Shown here piece by piece: positions 26,900 to 39,689 of a stretch of DNA of 64,000 bases. Position 1 is the stretch's first letter, and the number at the start of each line of letters is the position of its first letter. The notes below the pieces were generated by a model that was given only the letters and a program-made list of their open reading frames with translations, was not told the origin of the DNA and made no database searches. The position numbers were made by a program, and so were the translations under genes. Source of the stretch: Morchella semilibera (taxonomy: Eukaryota; Ascomycota; Pezizomycetes; Pezizales; Morchellaceae); NCBI GenBank assembly GCA_009192285.1, contig WBVU01000005.1, positions 2,932,731 to 2,996,730 on the forward strand, written 5' to 3'.

Positions 26900-28358
26900 T
26901 ACATTACAGCCAGGGAATGTAGGTATGTGCATCTGAATTCAGTACTTTAGTACAAAACTGACTAAATTGGCTAAGCCTGTCTAGTATTGTTGGCTCTTGG
27001 CAAATATCCTTGATTGACTTTTTAGCATGCTCCGACATATTCCCTATCAGGCTAGTTGCAGAAGGTGTAATATTACTAATCGACCAATAGGGTACCACAA
27101 CGACAACAACCATGTCACGCTCCCCACAGAATAATCAATCAGCCTTAAAAAGCCACGATCGATGGATGTATTCTACCGTAGGGCTGAGATCAATCCGGCC
27201 TTCCATTTTCCGGTGCGCTGACGTGATATTCTTAATCCTCCTGAGCGAAAAATGCCCTAGGACCACCCCATCCAAGAATTATTGGAGTTTTTAATGTATG
27301 TAGGTAATGTATTTCTTCTTGAATCGGATGTGATTACATATTATTCACTTTCCACTGTCAGATGCAAGGCAAAGGGAGCTGCAGATAATCCATCCATTCA
27401 TTGAATCATAGGACTTAAATCACATCAGAAGACCCTGAGGTCTTAGGGGCCAGAGCAGGTACTCTACTGGTAATGTACCAGAAAGGCTTATCCACGTAGG
27501 TGAAAAGATCCATCGATAACACACAATCCACCAACTGCACACATCCTGCCGAACAAGGGAAAATAAACGCTTGATCCTGGCGAATGCAATACCTCATGGG
27601 GCTCAAGTTCTCCAGTCAAGGAGGGACCGTTGCACATATCCCCTAGTAAGAGATTATCGGCTCGTTCGCTGGGAGACTTGCCGGCTCGTGGAACCGTCGA
27701 TGCGCGACTGGCCATGGGCTGGGTTCACGTTGCGCTTTCTCTCTTTCTCTGCGGTAGCTCTGTACATCCTTCACAAGGCTGAACGTGCAGTAGTTTACAA
27801 GCAGGGATGCGGCGCAAGAAAATTAATTTTTTTTTTCCCTTTTCCCTTCCCCTGCGAGGGGAAAGACACGGGCCAGTCCTTTGTTCCGTTATTTCTACAG
27901 GTATTAACCCTCTCACTCTGATCGTCATGTGTGTTTTGGAAATTGTAGCCAAATCTCAGGGCAGGGAACCTGGACCAGCAGTCTGTTGTTGTGTTTCGCA
28001 AGTAGTAAAAAAAAAAAGAGCCGAAGAGAAGAGAAAAGAAAGGGAAAAAAAACATAAACACCTCGTTTGAACATTGAGTCGTATGGAAATAAAGAAAAAT
28101 AATCATAGGAGAAGAGTGCGATACAGTATTTGTAGAGTTGCAGCCAGTGGCAAAAGTGTAAAAAGAATAAATCGAGGTAAAAAAAAAAAAAAAAAAAGGA
28201 AAGCCCCCAAAAAAGTTTCAAAATACACCAATAAATAGAACCCGAATAAACACCAGCCCAAGACTCCCCCAAGAGAAACGGCACAAAAAAGAAATCTAAT
28301 TACAAAGAGAGAAAGAGTGTCGAATAACTCGGAGGCAATGCCGCATCATACGATAGCG

Positions 28359-30557
28359 CTACGATTCTCCATGGTCGACTGCCGAAACAGGAGAGAATCC
28401 CTGTGGCCACTGCGTGAAATATTCCGACGGATCTGGCATGACTGTGCCAGTCGACGACAAAGAGAGTAGTCCTGCAGTGAAAGGTGGCAGTGTTGAGGGG
28501 CCTGCCTGCGACGATTGGAGGAATTGATAGTTGACATCTTCCTGCGTTGAGAACGCGCTCGCCTGCTGTTGTTGTTGTTGCTGCTGGTTTGAACCTAGGA
28601 AGTATATGGGCGGCGAGAGCGGGACGAAGGGGGATAGTGGCAGTTGAGCCCAGGAGCTGTCATCTACAACCCCGATACTTGGCGAGCACGATGATGGTGT
28701 AGGTGTGCATGTGGGGTTCTCCAGCATCTGCGACATTGGGGGAATTATTTGGCGCCATGTAGTCTTTCCAATAAGGCTGCTAGGGTCGGCTTTAGTGAAC
28801 TCCCAGAGAAACATCGCTGACCTCCGCTTGATCCCTGCACTCGATAGGGCTGTTGAGAAAAGCTCCTGTACTACGGTGATACCCTTGATTGCTGCTCGGG
28901 CTTCCTTCCCCCGTCTACGGCGCAGACGCTCCCTGTCTAGTGTGACAGCTGCTCCATCTTGCCGTTGGGCTGTAGAGAGCTCGGTGTAGAAGGCAGCCCA
29001 GAACTCTGACGCAAAGGGAAGCGTGAGCTTCTTACTCTCGTTGAATATCTCATCAGTGGCAGAACAGGCTTGGGACGATTCCCAGACCTGCTTTCCCGCA
29101 GAGTATATGCGAGTCACGCACTCCCAGCCGTAGTTGTCATAGGTAGGGCTAGATGACGTAACCTCAAACTCAGCGCAGAGGACGGACGATTGCGAGGGCA
29201 TTGTGGGCATGACGGACACGCTCGATTCAAAATGCACAATTGGGAAACTTGCTGGCGTTGCTGACTCTGGATGTTCTAAAAGATCCGCAAGGTATGGGAA
29301 ACGTGTGTTCCACTCTGGGATTGACGATAACGGCGCTGCAGCCGCGGGTCTTTCTGTGTGTGAGAGACGTGTGTATGTATGAAAGCAACCCTCCACACCC
29401 CCAGCGTGGTGACTTGGAGAGCCAACCCACATTGCGAAATTCGTGGGTCGAACCGTTGGTAATACCTCCTCCTCAGGATTGAAAATCCCCTGCGGGTAAT
29501 ATACCGAGGGGTCATTTGAACCATATTCGCCGGAGGAACCGCTAGATTGGGAGGGGTAAAATGGCGAACCATTTGAAGGTGCTGGACTAGGCGCCATGTT
29601 GATCTCGGCCTCGTCTTTCCAGCTATCAGAGCTATTGTCCCACCCAGACACAGGCTTCTCAGTTGTCACAAGCTTCATAACTATACAATATATTAGATTC
29701 ATTCAATTAATTTCCAGAGGGCCTACAAGCAGCCAACTTACAGTCCTTGTTATTGCGCAGAAGATTCTTCAAAACCTGAATATGACTAGAGACCTGTTTC
29801 CGTGTCCTCCGCTTTCCAGTGACCTTGAAGATGTAGTCCGCAATCAACTCGTTCCTCCCACGGGGTTTTCCCTCCATTGAGAGCTTCCTCCTTCCGATTT
29901 TCGGGATCTTTTGAATAGCTAAAAGTACGACTAATTAGTAGATGCGCATAACGCCGGGGTGTTGAAAAAAATGGCTATTTTACCTTCCATAAAAGCTTCC
30001 TCTAGCTCCTCGTCCCACACAGATTCACCCTCCATCGAAGCGTCCCTCCTCTGGCGAGCTCTATATTGGTGATAGGGCACCAAGTCCTGCTCCTGTGCAA
30101 CGGCGGCCGCCAGCGTTCTGGGGGTTGCAGACAGGTTACCATGCGCTCTCATAACTCTAGCACGCTTTCGCTGATCCAACTTGAGGGAGTTGCGCTTTAT
30201 CTGGTCCGAGTTGTTAATGGACACAGGTGATAGATTTCCTCCTGGCGGGGATGGCGAGGAGAGTTGAGTATTAGTTGATGTTTCCTCTAGTGCTCTTCTA
30301 GATGAGGATGAGATGTAGCTTGTTGGCACGCGGGGAATAGTAGTAGATGTGGGGGGGTGTGGTGAATGCGAGTTTAGTATCCCCTGGCTTGGAATAAACA
30401 GGGAAGAATTATGATTATGAATAGTTGAGCTCAGTTGGTCGTCGTTGAGGTTGACGTTATTAGTATTGTGGCCAAGAGAGCGGATATCGAGGAGGTCGGG
30501 ATATAATGATGAAGGAACACAAGATGCATAGTGATGAATAGACGAGGAGGAATCCAT
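28359..30557 (-). CDS. AbaA/Tec1-type TEA (ATTS) transcription factor
   Basis: Three exons on the minus strand (30557-29984, 29918-29742, 29680-28359) give 690 aa. A serine-rich N-terminus with a basic segment leads to the TEA DNA-binding domain at about residues 179-251. It starts with [14 protein letters not shown] and continues [32 protein letters not shown] and [17 protein letters not shown]. The last peptide is the recognition-helix signature [11 protein letters not shown]. The middle exon encodes almost the whole domain, and both splice phases fit. The C-terminal half keeps conserved blocks seen in AbaA proteins ([28 protein letters not shown]) and has a polyglutamine run (eight Q). AbaA controls conidiophore (phialide) development in Aspergillus, and Tec1 controls filamentation in yeast; the role in this species is inferred. 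A long non-coding leader region lies upstream. Confidence 0.92.
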
Positions 30558-32977
30558 TTAATACTAAAGTAAGAGAGACCAGGTAGCCCGCTAGAACCTG
30601 CCGAGAGTTTTTTTATGCGCTTCAGTTGTGGGATGGGGATGACAGGGATGAGCAACGGTGTAAGGCAGGGCGTTTTGTATAGGACCCCGTAAAAGAAGAA
30701 AATTAATGTTACAGGTGCTGGTACGAGGCAGACAATAAGTGTAATCGGGTGTGCAGCAGCGTGCAGGAAGCAAGCAAGCAGTACCGGTAGGGTAATTATG
30801 TGTGTAGGGAATAAAAGACCATTGACTGAGTAATAATAGGAAAGTCTGCGAGAAATCGCCGAGGTACCTTACCAGGAGGTGAGAAGGGTAAAGTGGGCTG
30901 TATCTAAATCGCTGGATGACGATGCACAGGTTCAAAATGACCGTAGCTAATAGTAGGCAGTGGCAGTGAAAAAAAGAGTGACACTCCGATCTTCTGTATT
31001 TGGCAAAAGACAAAAACAGAGTCTAATAATAATAAAAAAAAAAAGGGCCGAAATAGAGATTGTAAGAGGAAAGAAGGAAAGAAAAGAAAAGAAAAAAAAG
31101 AGTGTATGACTAGCTAGTGAACGGGTGATTTTCGAATGAGTGACTGAACTGAACTGAACTGACTGACTGAATGAATGAATGTTGGATAGTTTGAGAGTGC
31201 GAGAACGAAAAGAATGGGAATGAAGCCGGTTTGATATAAAGATTGAAGGCTGTAGAAAAGTACGCCGGTTACAGAAACTACGGGAATCTTGATCAAATTG
31301 AATTCCTTAGAGATGCAGGACAAATACTCAAAGGCCAAAGGAGAGTATTTCCAGCATACCAGAGATAAAGGACTTGTATTGAAGAATATAGAGAAATCAG
31401 TCAAATATTTAAGAGGGAGCCCGTACATTATTACCACGAGAATGATGAACCAAGGGGCCCCCCCCAACTTGCACAAAAAAAAAAAACCAGATTCGACTCT
31501 ATACAGAACCACCCTCCAAAATGGGTCGCATCAATATTACCGCACTCAAAGAAGATCAAATGGGTAAAGAAGCTGCATCTGGAAAAGGTGGTGTAGTTGA
31601 ACAATTGCAGAAGTAAGGGGTTCCCCCCTCAAGAAATCCTAAGGGGACGCGACTTTTGAAAAAGACGCGAAGAATCAAGAGATTTTTCACGACAACTAGT
31701 GCGCTCATTCAGCGAGGGGCGTAACTAATGGATTCCTTCACTCAAATATCCCATTCCAGTGTATGTTAAAGCCCGATCGGGAAAGCTTTCATGATAACCA
31801 TCGAGCTTTCCTATTCCAGGGAACATCTGAGATTGCGGATTAACGAATCTACAACTTTGGCGATTGAGATCCGTACGTCACAAGATCCCACGAGGTGATG
31901 GGTGTGTGTGTGTGTGTGTGTGTGTTCACACGGGCCGCGGGGTGCCCTCGAGGGATGAATATCATATCATTGCTATCTTTAATTGTTTAATTGTTATATA
32001 CCAGATTCCGATGTATTTGTCGTCCGTTTTCCAGAAGGAGACAAAAAGGAAATTTCGAAACAACGCGAAACCCTAGTCCCCGGCGGCCAGGTTAAGCTTT
32101 TGAATCCCCGCCCAATTCTAACGTTTGAATCTCGCCCCCCCCCCCCCCCTCCCTTCCCCTCCCCTACGCCCAGGTCAGTACCACATGTATTTAGCATTAG
32201 TACTATACTAGAAATTAAATTGCCGGCGTATAATCTCGGTCATATAACAAACGAGGAAATAAATTGGGCGCCAATTATGGGGCTCAATTGCTACATGGAT
32301 ATAGCTACATGTAGCTAAATACTACAACTTATAAAAGTAAGACGGTGAGAAAGAAGGCTTAAATCTCGGGGAGAGTAGACACATTATATTAATTGGGCTG
32401 ATATATAGTACTAATGGTAGTTGATTGCTATTAATACCCCTACCGGCGGTATATTGTGGTCTATCTATATAAGAGAAGGGCGGGCGTTACTTTAGAGTAT
32501 GGACAGATTATTAAGGCAGGTGCACGAGGAAGATAACTCAAACCGTTAGATAGAAAGAAAAAGAAAAAGAAAACTCCTTGTTGCTTGTTGCTCTTCGGGA
32601 CAGAAGCAAATTCAAGCAATGACCCACGGGAGACCCCTCCTGTCTTCCCGCAGCACGCTAAGTAAGCGAATGTAGAAACATTTCTAAAATACGGCATCAG
32701 AGCCGGCCCATCCATGGGGATGCGGGCGGGATAGAAAATCCGCTGGAAGCCATACATGGCCGAGAGCAAGGAAGGAAAAAAAAAAGAAAATAGGTTCATC
32801 TCTCATCCCCCCATCCAAGAAAAGGAAGAGGGAAAAAAAAAAAAAAAAAGGTCTTCTCTGAGAGGGTTGTCTGGACGGAGCATTCTCTCAATCTAGTGTG
32901 TCTTCTCCCCCCCTCCGTAGTCCTCTTTGCTACTGCAACACCGCTTTCTCAAATCAGAACGCATTCCCTTCGACAAA
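30558..32977. other. divergent intergenic region upstream of the TEA factor and the transporter
   Basis: The region separates two divergently transcribed genes and must contain both promoters. It contains purine-rich tracts (31020-31110), a tandem CTGAA/CTGA/ATGA array (about 31141-31182), a (TG)n tract (31902-31925), a C-run near 32138-32150 and poly-A at 32833-32849. An ATG at 31521 opens a 31-codon frame (MGRINITALKEDQM...), but I could not build a convincing gene from it. One TACATGTA lies at 32306. Confidence 0.5.
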
Positions 32978-35900
32978 ATGCCCGGAAACACTATTGGAAT
33001 TGGTAAAGGTGAGGGAAGCTCTTTCTTGTCTTGCCTGCTGCTTATCCCCTTATCTACACTCCAAGGCAGAATGTTTCTTGGCTGACTTCGTGAGGCTCAA
33101 TGGATTGTCACGAGTTGTGAGACTCATGACGTCCGTTTGGCTCTCATTTCTCTATAGTCATCTTCGTTGCGATAAAGCCGATGGTTAAGATGGCCGCTAT
33201 TGCTGGGGGCGGAGTTTATTTCGCCAAAAAAGGTACAGATTTCAATCTTATGGTGTGGTATGAGATGAGATGGGGTGGGGAGAACAAGAATTCCCCGATG
33301 TCATCGGCATTATTGCGGGATTAAGCTTCTTCACCGCGAAGCAAACAGGCCAAGCAATCCGTCCCTTATTCCCCAATTGAAAAATGAGGTGATGAGAAGA
33401 GATGAAGAATAAGGATATAAAGATGAAAAACAAACAAACAAAAAAAAAAAAAAGGCGAACTTGGCAATTAATCGTTATTGTACCCCCCAGGATTCCTCAC
33501 GCCTGAAGCCTGTAAAGCGAACGCATCGATCATAATGAACCTGCTACTGCCACTACTAATATTTGCGACTGTCCTCCCTGCCTTTGACCGTGATAACATG
33601 ACATCAGTCTTATCTGTCGTTGTTACGGGAGGTCTCTACCAAGGTGTGCTTGCTACTCTATTTCCCACTCTACGCACAACAGTGGCCATCCCGGGGTTCG
33701 GATGGCTGTCTGTGTCAGAGAACCCGAAAGCTAAAAGTGTGTCCGCGTGTGTGTGTGTGTGAACCATTCAGTTATGGGGCTCTCCTTTGGACTCATCGTC
33801 AGGTGGCTTACACCAGTTCCACCATCATGGAGAGGTGGCGTTCTCGCTGCTGGTTTGTGACCTCTTCGTTATCTCTCCCATTCACTCTACTGGCAATATC
33901 ATCAATTGTTATCTAAACAGCATTTGCATGTTCGTTTGAGTCAGTGACGGAAGCATGGATGGATGAGTCTGTGATTGAAATGGTGTGGGTGATCACTAGA
34001 GAGGGCTAACTGATTGAATTTCTCCCTCTAGGAATCTTTAGCAACCTTGGAGACCTAGTAAGTAACGGATTATTTTTATTTAGTACCTCTGTCGTGCATT
34101 CGTTAGATCGATCTTCTCCCTGCATCGGAAGACACATCTTGGAACGAACCACGGGTTGGTGGGTTTCTCTACGGGGCAGCTCTCCCAAATGGGAATACTT
34201 GGCCCTTAACACACGCTGTTATGGAAAAAACTGTTCTTGGCCCCACAACAGAATATTGGCCGGGCGGGTCCGAAGACTACTTTCAATTGCTAGTAGTAGT
34301 CACGGTTCTGTCTGTCACGTATCACGATCACTCATCTAATTGCGGGCGTGCCCATTGGACGGTGTCAGCAAGGTGTCAGACCGCAGCCGGCGGGTGCATT
34401 GAGACCAATGGATCATCATCATCATCGTCGTCGTATGCTTAGGTTGGCGTTTAACAGCGTTGACGAGTGATATCTTAGGTGATCGCATATCTTTCTACAC
34501 TTGCGAAATCTGAACCATTCCATGGTGAAGCAGATGTAAATGATTTCCTTGGCCCCAGGCTGGATGAATGGAGGTACAGACATCTTACAATTTTTCATAA
34601 TGAATAGGTTACCAAAGGAATTGCATATTCGTCTATATTTATGGTCGTGCAAATGATTGCAATGTAGGTTTCTCCATACCATCCATCTAAATGACGCACA
34701 GCGCAATTTCCCCCTATATTCACAGGATCGCACTCGACCCTCCCGCACCCCTTGTGTTGGGTGGTTCCCCTTGGTAGAACCGTATTACTAATTTGTCCTA
34801 CCTAGCTTCAACCTCGGCGGGCTTCAACTGATAAGAAGCGATTTCAACATCTCCCGCGACACTTTTGCCAATGTGGACCTAGAGCGGACCGCCACGCCCC
34901 TCCCACCACCATCACCATCACCCCCCGCCCCCTTCTCCCTCCTCAAAAGTATCAACATCATACTCCGCCGCACCTCCACCGTCGCCGCACCACTTTCTCC
35001 AATCTCCGATGAAAAGACGCCCGCAGCGCCGCCGCCTGTCCCCGCCCATCGCCGCATCTGGCTCGCGCTCCGCCCGTTCGTGACCGCGCCCTCAATCGCG
35101 CTAGTCGTGTCTCTTGTCGCGGCAAACATCCCGGTGCTCAAAGCGCTGTTTATAAAGACGCCTGGCGTCAACATGCCCGAGGCGCCAGACCAGAACCCGC
35201 CGTTGGACTTTTTGATGGATATTGCGGGGTTCGCGCAGCCGACAGTGCCGGTGCTGGGCCTGATATTGCTGGGCGCGAATCTGAGCAGATTGAGTATGAA
35301 GGGGCTGCCTAAGGGCTTTTGGAAGAGCGCCGTGCTGATGGCGGTGCTGAAGCTGGTTGTTGGTAAGATTTGCGAGTTTTTATTTTTTCCTTTACACCGT
35401 TTTTATGGATGGCCGCTCTAGGGAGGGCCCCCGAGTCATTGGGGACTGGAATGGGGAAAACTAGTCACTGGAATGAGACGAACCTCGATATGAGGGTCCG
35501 ATCATGACATATCACCCACCCACCCCACCCACCCCACCCCACGGTCACACCCTCTTACCTGCCCCTTCAAAAAAACAAGAAAAACGAGGACTAACATACC
35601 TAGGCCCTATAATCGGCATAGCCTGGACCACAGGCCTCACCCGCCAGACCAGCTGGATCTCAAGGGAGGACAAAATCCTGCAGCTGGTGCTTGTCATCGG
35701 GAGTGCGGGTACGTGCATCTCCTTCTATATTGGGGCGGGGGTCTCGTGTGCTGACGCAGAGGGTTTGTAGTCCCAACAGCGACAGCACAGGTCTATCTAA
35801 CGAATATATTTGCGCCCCTAGGGCCGGAGGGGTGCGTGGAGATGTCAGCACTGTCTGCGTGAGTGCCCTTTTGCTTTTCCTGTGTGAGTGAGGGCGGGAG

Positions 35901-36146
35901 TGGAGAGGATGTAAGGTGGGATTGGGTGAATTGGGTGGGAAGTGAGGAGAGGAGCTTTTGCTGATTGAGTGTGGATGGATGGGCATTTAGGACTCTGCTG
36001 GCGCAGTATGCGTTGAGTAAGTTGGCTCCCCCCCACCCCCCGGTTCTCCTTGATCTAGCTAGAGCTATTGAAACTGACTTAGATATTATACAGTGATGAT
36101 AACGCTGACCGCGACGGTGGCCTACTCCCTTGTGTTCGTCTTGTAA
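32978..36146 (+). CDS. auxin efflux carrier (AEC) family membrane transporter
   Basis: Eleven exons (32978-33008, 33158-33232, 33491-33643, 33772-33852, 34032-34061, 34180-34318, 34806-35362, 35604-35708, 35771-35858, 35991-36016, 36094-36146) give 445 aa. The first helices read VIFVAIKPMVKMAAIAGGGV, then TPEACKANASIIMNLLLPLL and LPAFDRDN, the pattern of the PIN-like AEC family, which in fungi is an uncharacterised set of ER or plasma-membrane transporters. The central cytosolic loop (from FNLGGLQLIRSDF) is proline/serine rich. The second transmembrane half has AQPTVPVLGLILLGANLSRL, GLTRQTSW, LQLVLVIGSA, VPTATAQVYLTNIF and a final hydrophobic helix. All phases fit. The donor of exon 5 could instead be GTAAGT at 34058, but that breaks the frame. 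Intron 6 (34319-34805, 487 bp) is much longer than the others. Confidence 0.82.
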
Positions 36147-37598
36147 CGCGAGAGAGAGAGAGAGTGAATGAGAGGGGGGGGGGGGAAAGTATTGGTTTGA
36201 TTATAGTGGGTTTTTGCATGTAGGAATAGAAAAGCAGGGCTTTTTGGGAATGGGGAGCGAAGGCTATGATGATTATGAAATTTGGTTTGGTTTGGCCTGG
36301 TCTGGCCCGGTTTGGTTATGGGCATATTATGTATGGAGTTGGTTATGAGTATAATGATGCACGGAGATTTGGCATTGGTTTCTGTTTTCAGAGAAAATAA
36401 AGTAACAACCTTTTCACCCGATTAAAGATAGAGTATATTAAAGGTGCTCCGCAGTTTCGCCCAGGGAAGGGAAGGGAAGGGAAGAGGCCATCTCTTGAAG
36501 CGAGTTTCGGATAAACTCCGCACCCTGTCCTGCCCTGCCTGTCCTGCCCTGCCTGTCCTGTCCTGTCTGAACGTTAACGTCGGGTAGAAGGATGGTGGAA
36601 GTTCTTTCTTTTCCTTTCTTTTCCTTTAATGTATTACACCAACCATTATTATGATAAAGTTATAGAGTCTCTCTATATACCCACCTACCCATCAGGAGAG
36701 GATTGATCGCTTGGACCGTTGGTTGTTGGTGCTTTAGATTAGAATCCTGTCTGTTCCTGTAGATCTGAGATGTCGGGCCGGCGAACCCTACATGTACATA
36801 CAATAGCTACATCATACATCGATCGGAGGAAATTAAATGGTAGATACATGAAATGTACATCTTGGATATGTCATTTCATCTGGGGGAAGGACAGACCCAG
36901 ACTCAGACTCGGATTCATGTATTCTCACTCACATTGCTCTTGTTCTTGTTTTTGCTACTCTGTTCTCTTCTGTCTCTAAAATCTGTTCCGTCTCCATCTC
37001 CATCTTTACTCTCTCCATCTCCATCTTTACTCTCTCCGTCTCTGTCTCTCCATCTCTGTCTCTCCATCTCTGTCTCTCCATCTCTACTATCTCTATCTCT
37101 ATCTCCATCTCTATTATCTTTATCTCTATTATCTCCACCTCTATCTCTATCTCTCTCGATCCGTCCCACCCAATTCCACACAACCACACGATCCTGCAGC
37201 AAGCCGAGGACACGAGAATTGCGCTGTAACCCGCGATCCTCAGATTGCACTGCCCTATCACCGCTGCCCACACCTCACCTCACCACCACTGTCACCTCAA
37301 TTGGACTACAGTCTATCAGACCAAGGATAAAAAGAGACAGTGAGAGAAGGAGAATTGACTTACATACTACTTTATAGTGCTGACCCTACTTATTTGCTTA
37401 GCTACAGAGCTCACGCCCAGCCAAAGCAGGCACACACCCCCCCGTCAGTCGCGTCCACCCTCAAGACAACAGCAAGGTCCACCCAGAGCCTCCACCACCG
37501 GCCTATCCACCACCACCACAACCACCACCTCCTCTCCCCTCTTTCACCAACCCACTCATATCACATCTCACACTATACCCCCCCCCCCCCCGCCAGCC
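36147..37598. other. intergenic region with pyrimidine minisatellite
   Basis: I see no gene. It has a GGGAA array near 36468-36485, CCTGCCCTGCCTGT units at about 36521-36567, and a long TCTCCA/TCTCTG pyrimidine array at about 36990-37165, upstream of the CTNNBL1 gene. A TACATGTA lies at 36789. The last 200 bp before the next start codon are C-rich. Confidence 0.55.
36990..37165. repeat. TCTCCA/TCTCTG pyrimidine minisatellite
   Basis: Degenerate 6-bp units (TCTCCA, TCTCTG, TCTCTA) repeat for about 175 bp, giving an almost pure pyrimidine strand. It lies about 430 bp upstream of the next start codon and may affect promoter structure, which is inference. Confidence 0.75.
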
Positions 37599-39689
37599 AT
37601 GGCAGACATAGATAGTCTCTTCAAGGTTCGTCCACCCGAGCACACACCCCCCACCGATCGATCGCACTGACGCCTCCCCCCTCCTAGAAACCCGCGCTGC
37701 CCCCTCCAACCAACAAGAAACGCAAAGCCGAGCCCTCCATAGATCCACGTAACCCCCCCTCCTCCCTTTCCCACCCCTCTTCTTCCCCGCCAAACGCAGA
37801 ATGCTTAACAGCCGCACCTTCGACATAGTCGCCGCCTACAAGGCCGTCCGTCTTGATGATGCCGCCGACGAGGAGGAAGGTGGTAGTAGTAGTAAGGACG
37901 CCCTGCCCGCAGACTTTTTCGACAAGGAGGAGGAGGACGAAGAGGGCGGAAGGTTCTTTGGAGGCGGCGTGGACAAGAAGCAGGCGGAGATACTGGACTA
38001 TGTGGATGAGCGCGAACGGGAGGACGGCGCGGCCGCCGTCGAGAAGATCGATGTTGCGTGGCTGAGGCGCACGGCGCTCGCGTTTGAGAAGAGGATTAGC
38101 AAGAATGCGGAGATGCGCGGCAAGTTTGAGGATGATCCACACAAGTGTGTTTTTCTTTTCTTTTGCGCGTGTGTGCTTTGTGGGGTAGCTGATGTATGAG
38201 GGATAGGTTTATGGCATCGGAGGCGGACCTCGACACGGATATCAAGGCGCTCAGTGTGCTCGCAGAGCATCCAGAGCTGTTTGGAGAGTTTAGGAGGTTG
38301 GGGTGTCTGGGGAGTCTAGTGGGGCTACTGGCGCATGAGAATACGGACATTGCGATTGATGCGGTGGAGGTCATTAGTGAGTTGACGGATGACGAGGTTG
38401 AGGCAGAACCGGAGCAGTGGAGCGATTTGGTGGATGGGATGGTGGAAGCGCAGTTGCTGGAGATGCTGGCATCAAATCTGGAACGGTTGAATGAGAGTAT
38501 CGAAACGGACCGGCATGGGGTCTACCACACGCTCAGTCAGTATATATATCAAATTAATTATACAGAGAGAATACTAACAGCCCACAGGTGTCTTTGAGAA
38601 CCTCGCATCCCAACAATCCCTCGCCGACGCCATCGTCAGCACAACTCCCCTCCTTCCCTGGCTCCTAACCCGCATCCAATCCGTCGAGTCCCCAATCTCC
38701 CAAAACAAACAATATGCCGCCGAGCTCCTGGCAATCCTGCTGCAATCCTCATCCCCCAACCGCGCCGCCCTCATCGCCCTCAACGGCATTGACATTCTCC
38801 TCCAGCTCCTCTCCCCATACCGAAAGCGCGACCCTGCAAAGGGGGGCGACGAGGAGGAGTTTGTCGAAAACATCTTTGATGCACTCACCACCGTTGTCGG
38901 CGAGCCCACCGGTAAGACGCACTTTGTCGACGCCGAGGGCGTCGAGCTTGCCCTCCTCATGCTCCGCGAGGCACGCATGGCCCGCCCCCGCGCCCTCCGC
39001 CTCCTCGACCATGCCGTCGGTGGCCTGCAGGGTGCGCCCGTCGCACTAAGGATCGTTGATGCCGCGGGCCTCAAGACGCTGTTTGGCATGTTCATGAAGA
39101 AGAGCGACAGCGCGACGACGGAGCACCTCCTCGGAATCTTTGCGGCACTACTCATGCTGCTTCCGGCAGAGTCGGCGGCGCGCATCCGCACGTTGGCAAA
39201 GTTTGTTGAGCGCGACTACGAGAAGATCTCGAAGCTGCTGTCGCTGCGGGGCGGGTACGCGGCGCGGCTGGCGGTGGTGGAGCGGGAGATTCGGGCGCAG
39301 AGGGAGGGCATGGGGGCTGAGGAGAGGGAGGAGATGAGGGCCGAGTGGGAGAGTAGGCGCCTGGATGCGGGGCTGTTTTGCGTCCAGGTGGTGGATCTGT
39401 GTTTGGCGTGGCTGTGCGCGGAGGATGATGGCGCGAGGGGGAAGGTGAAGGAGGAGCTGGGGGGCGAGTTGACGGCGGTGAGGAGAACGTTGGAAGGTAT
39501 GTCTTTTTCTCTTTCCTTTGCCTTTTCCGTAGACGGGTGAGGGGGGATCGGCGAAGGCTAATTGGTATGTTGTGGGGTGTAGCGCAGATCGAGGACCTGA
39601 AGGCGGCAGCGGAGGAGGAGGAGGGAGAGGCCGGCGAGGAGGCGAGGGTTAATAGGGATATGTTGAGTACCCTGGTCAAATTCTTGTAG
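37599..39689 (+). CDS. CTNNBL1: beta-catenin-like protein 1 (CTNNBL1), spliceosome-associated armadillo protein
   Basis: Six exons (37599-37625, 37688-37748, 37829-38144, 38207-38535, 38588-39496, 39583-39689) give 582 aa. The start MADIDSLFK joins a basic NLS-like segment (PPPTNKKRKAEPSIDP) and an acidic stretch. The conserved GRFFGGGVDKKQAEILDYVD follows, which identifies the family. Then come armadillo-type helices with family signatures FEKRISKNAEMRGKF, SEADLDTDIKALSVLAEHP and NKQYAAELLAILLQ. The protein ends in KAAAEEEEG and a short NRDMLSTLVKFL. CTNNBL1 associates with the Prp19/CDC5L complex of the spliceosome in the nucleus and reads nuclear localisation signals in mammals. The first exon is only 27 bp. 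For exon 3 the acceptor at 37828 was chosen because the nearer AG (37799) breaks the frame and a CTTAAC branch site lies between. Confidence 0.9.

Larger units (their letters stand above)
16537..28358. other. 11.8-kb gene desert rich in palindromes and decayed repeats
   Basis: No convincing coding exon, tRNA or rRNA was found in this stretch. It holds 15 copies of the TACATGTA palindrome, a MITE-like element (20289-20600), several inverted-repeat hairpins (17981-18056, 18071-18108, 20751-20853, 20958-21043, 26839-26899), a direct repeat of AAGAGGCTTCTGCCT near 18542 and 18599, and a short segment at 24087-24131 that resembles a decayed transposon end. Base composition is mixed, with poly-G/poly-C runs at 25060-25070 and 26262-26302. 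The region looks like old, fragmented repeat DNA. Confidence 0.6.

Noticed and set aside
26285-27186. A second element bounded by GGGCTG (26285) and CCGTAGGGCTG (27176)
   Set aside because: The left border has no resemblance to the terminal repeat, and GGGCTG is expected many times in 64 kb by chance.
31521-31616. Small frame MGRINITALKEDQM... upstream of the transporter, with later protein-like pieces to about 32140
   Set aside because: I tried to join it to frames at about 31818-31900 and 32010-32140, but no set of splice sites kept the frame and no family was recognised. It may be a real small gene; transcript data would decide.
37777-37828. CTNNBL1 exon 3 starting after the AG at 37799 with ATG 37801
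   Set aside because: That junction puts the downstream conserved sequence out of frame and meets a stop; the acceptor at 37828 keeps the frame and leaves a CTTAAC branch site in the intron.
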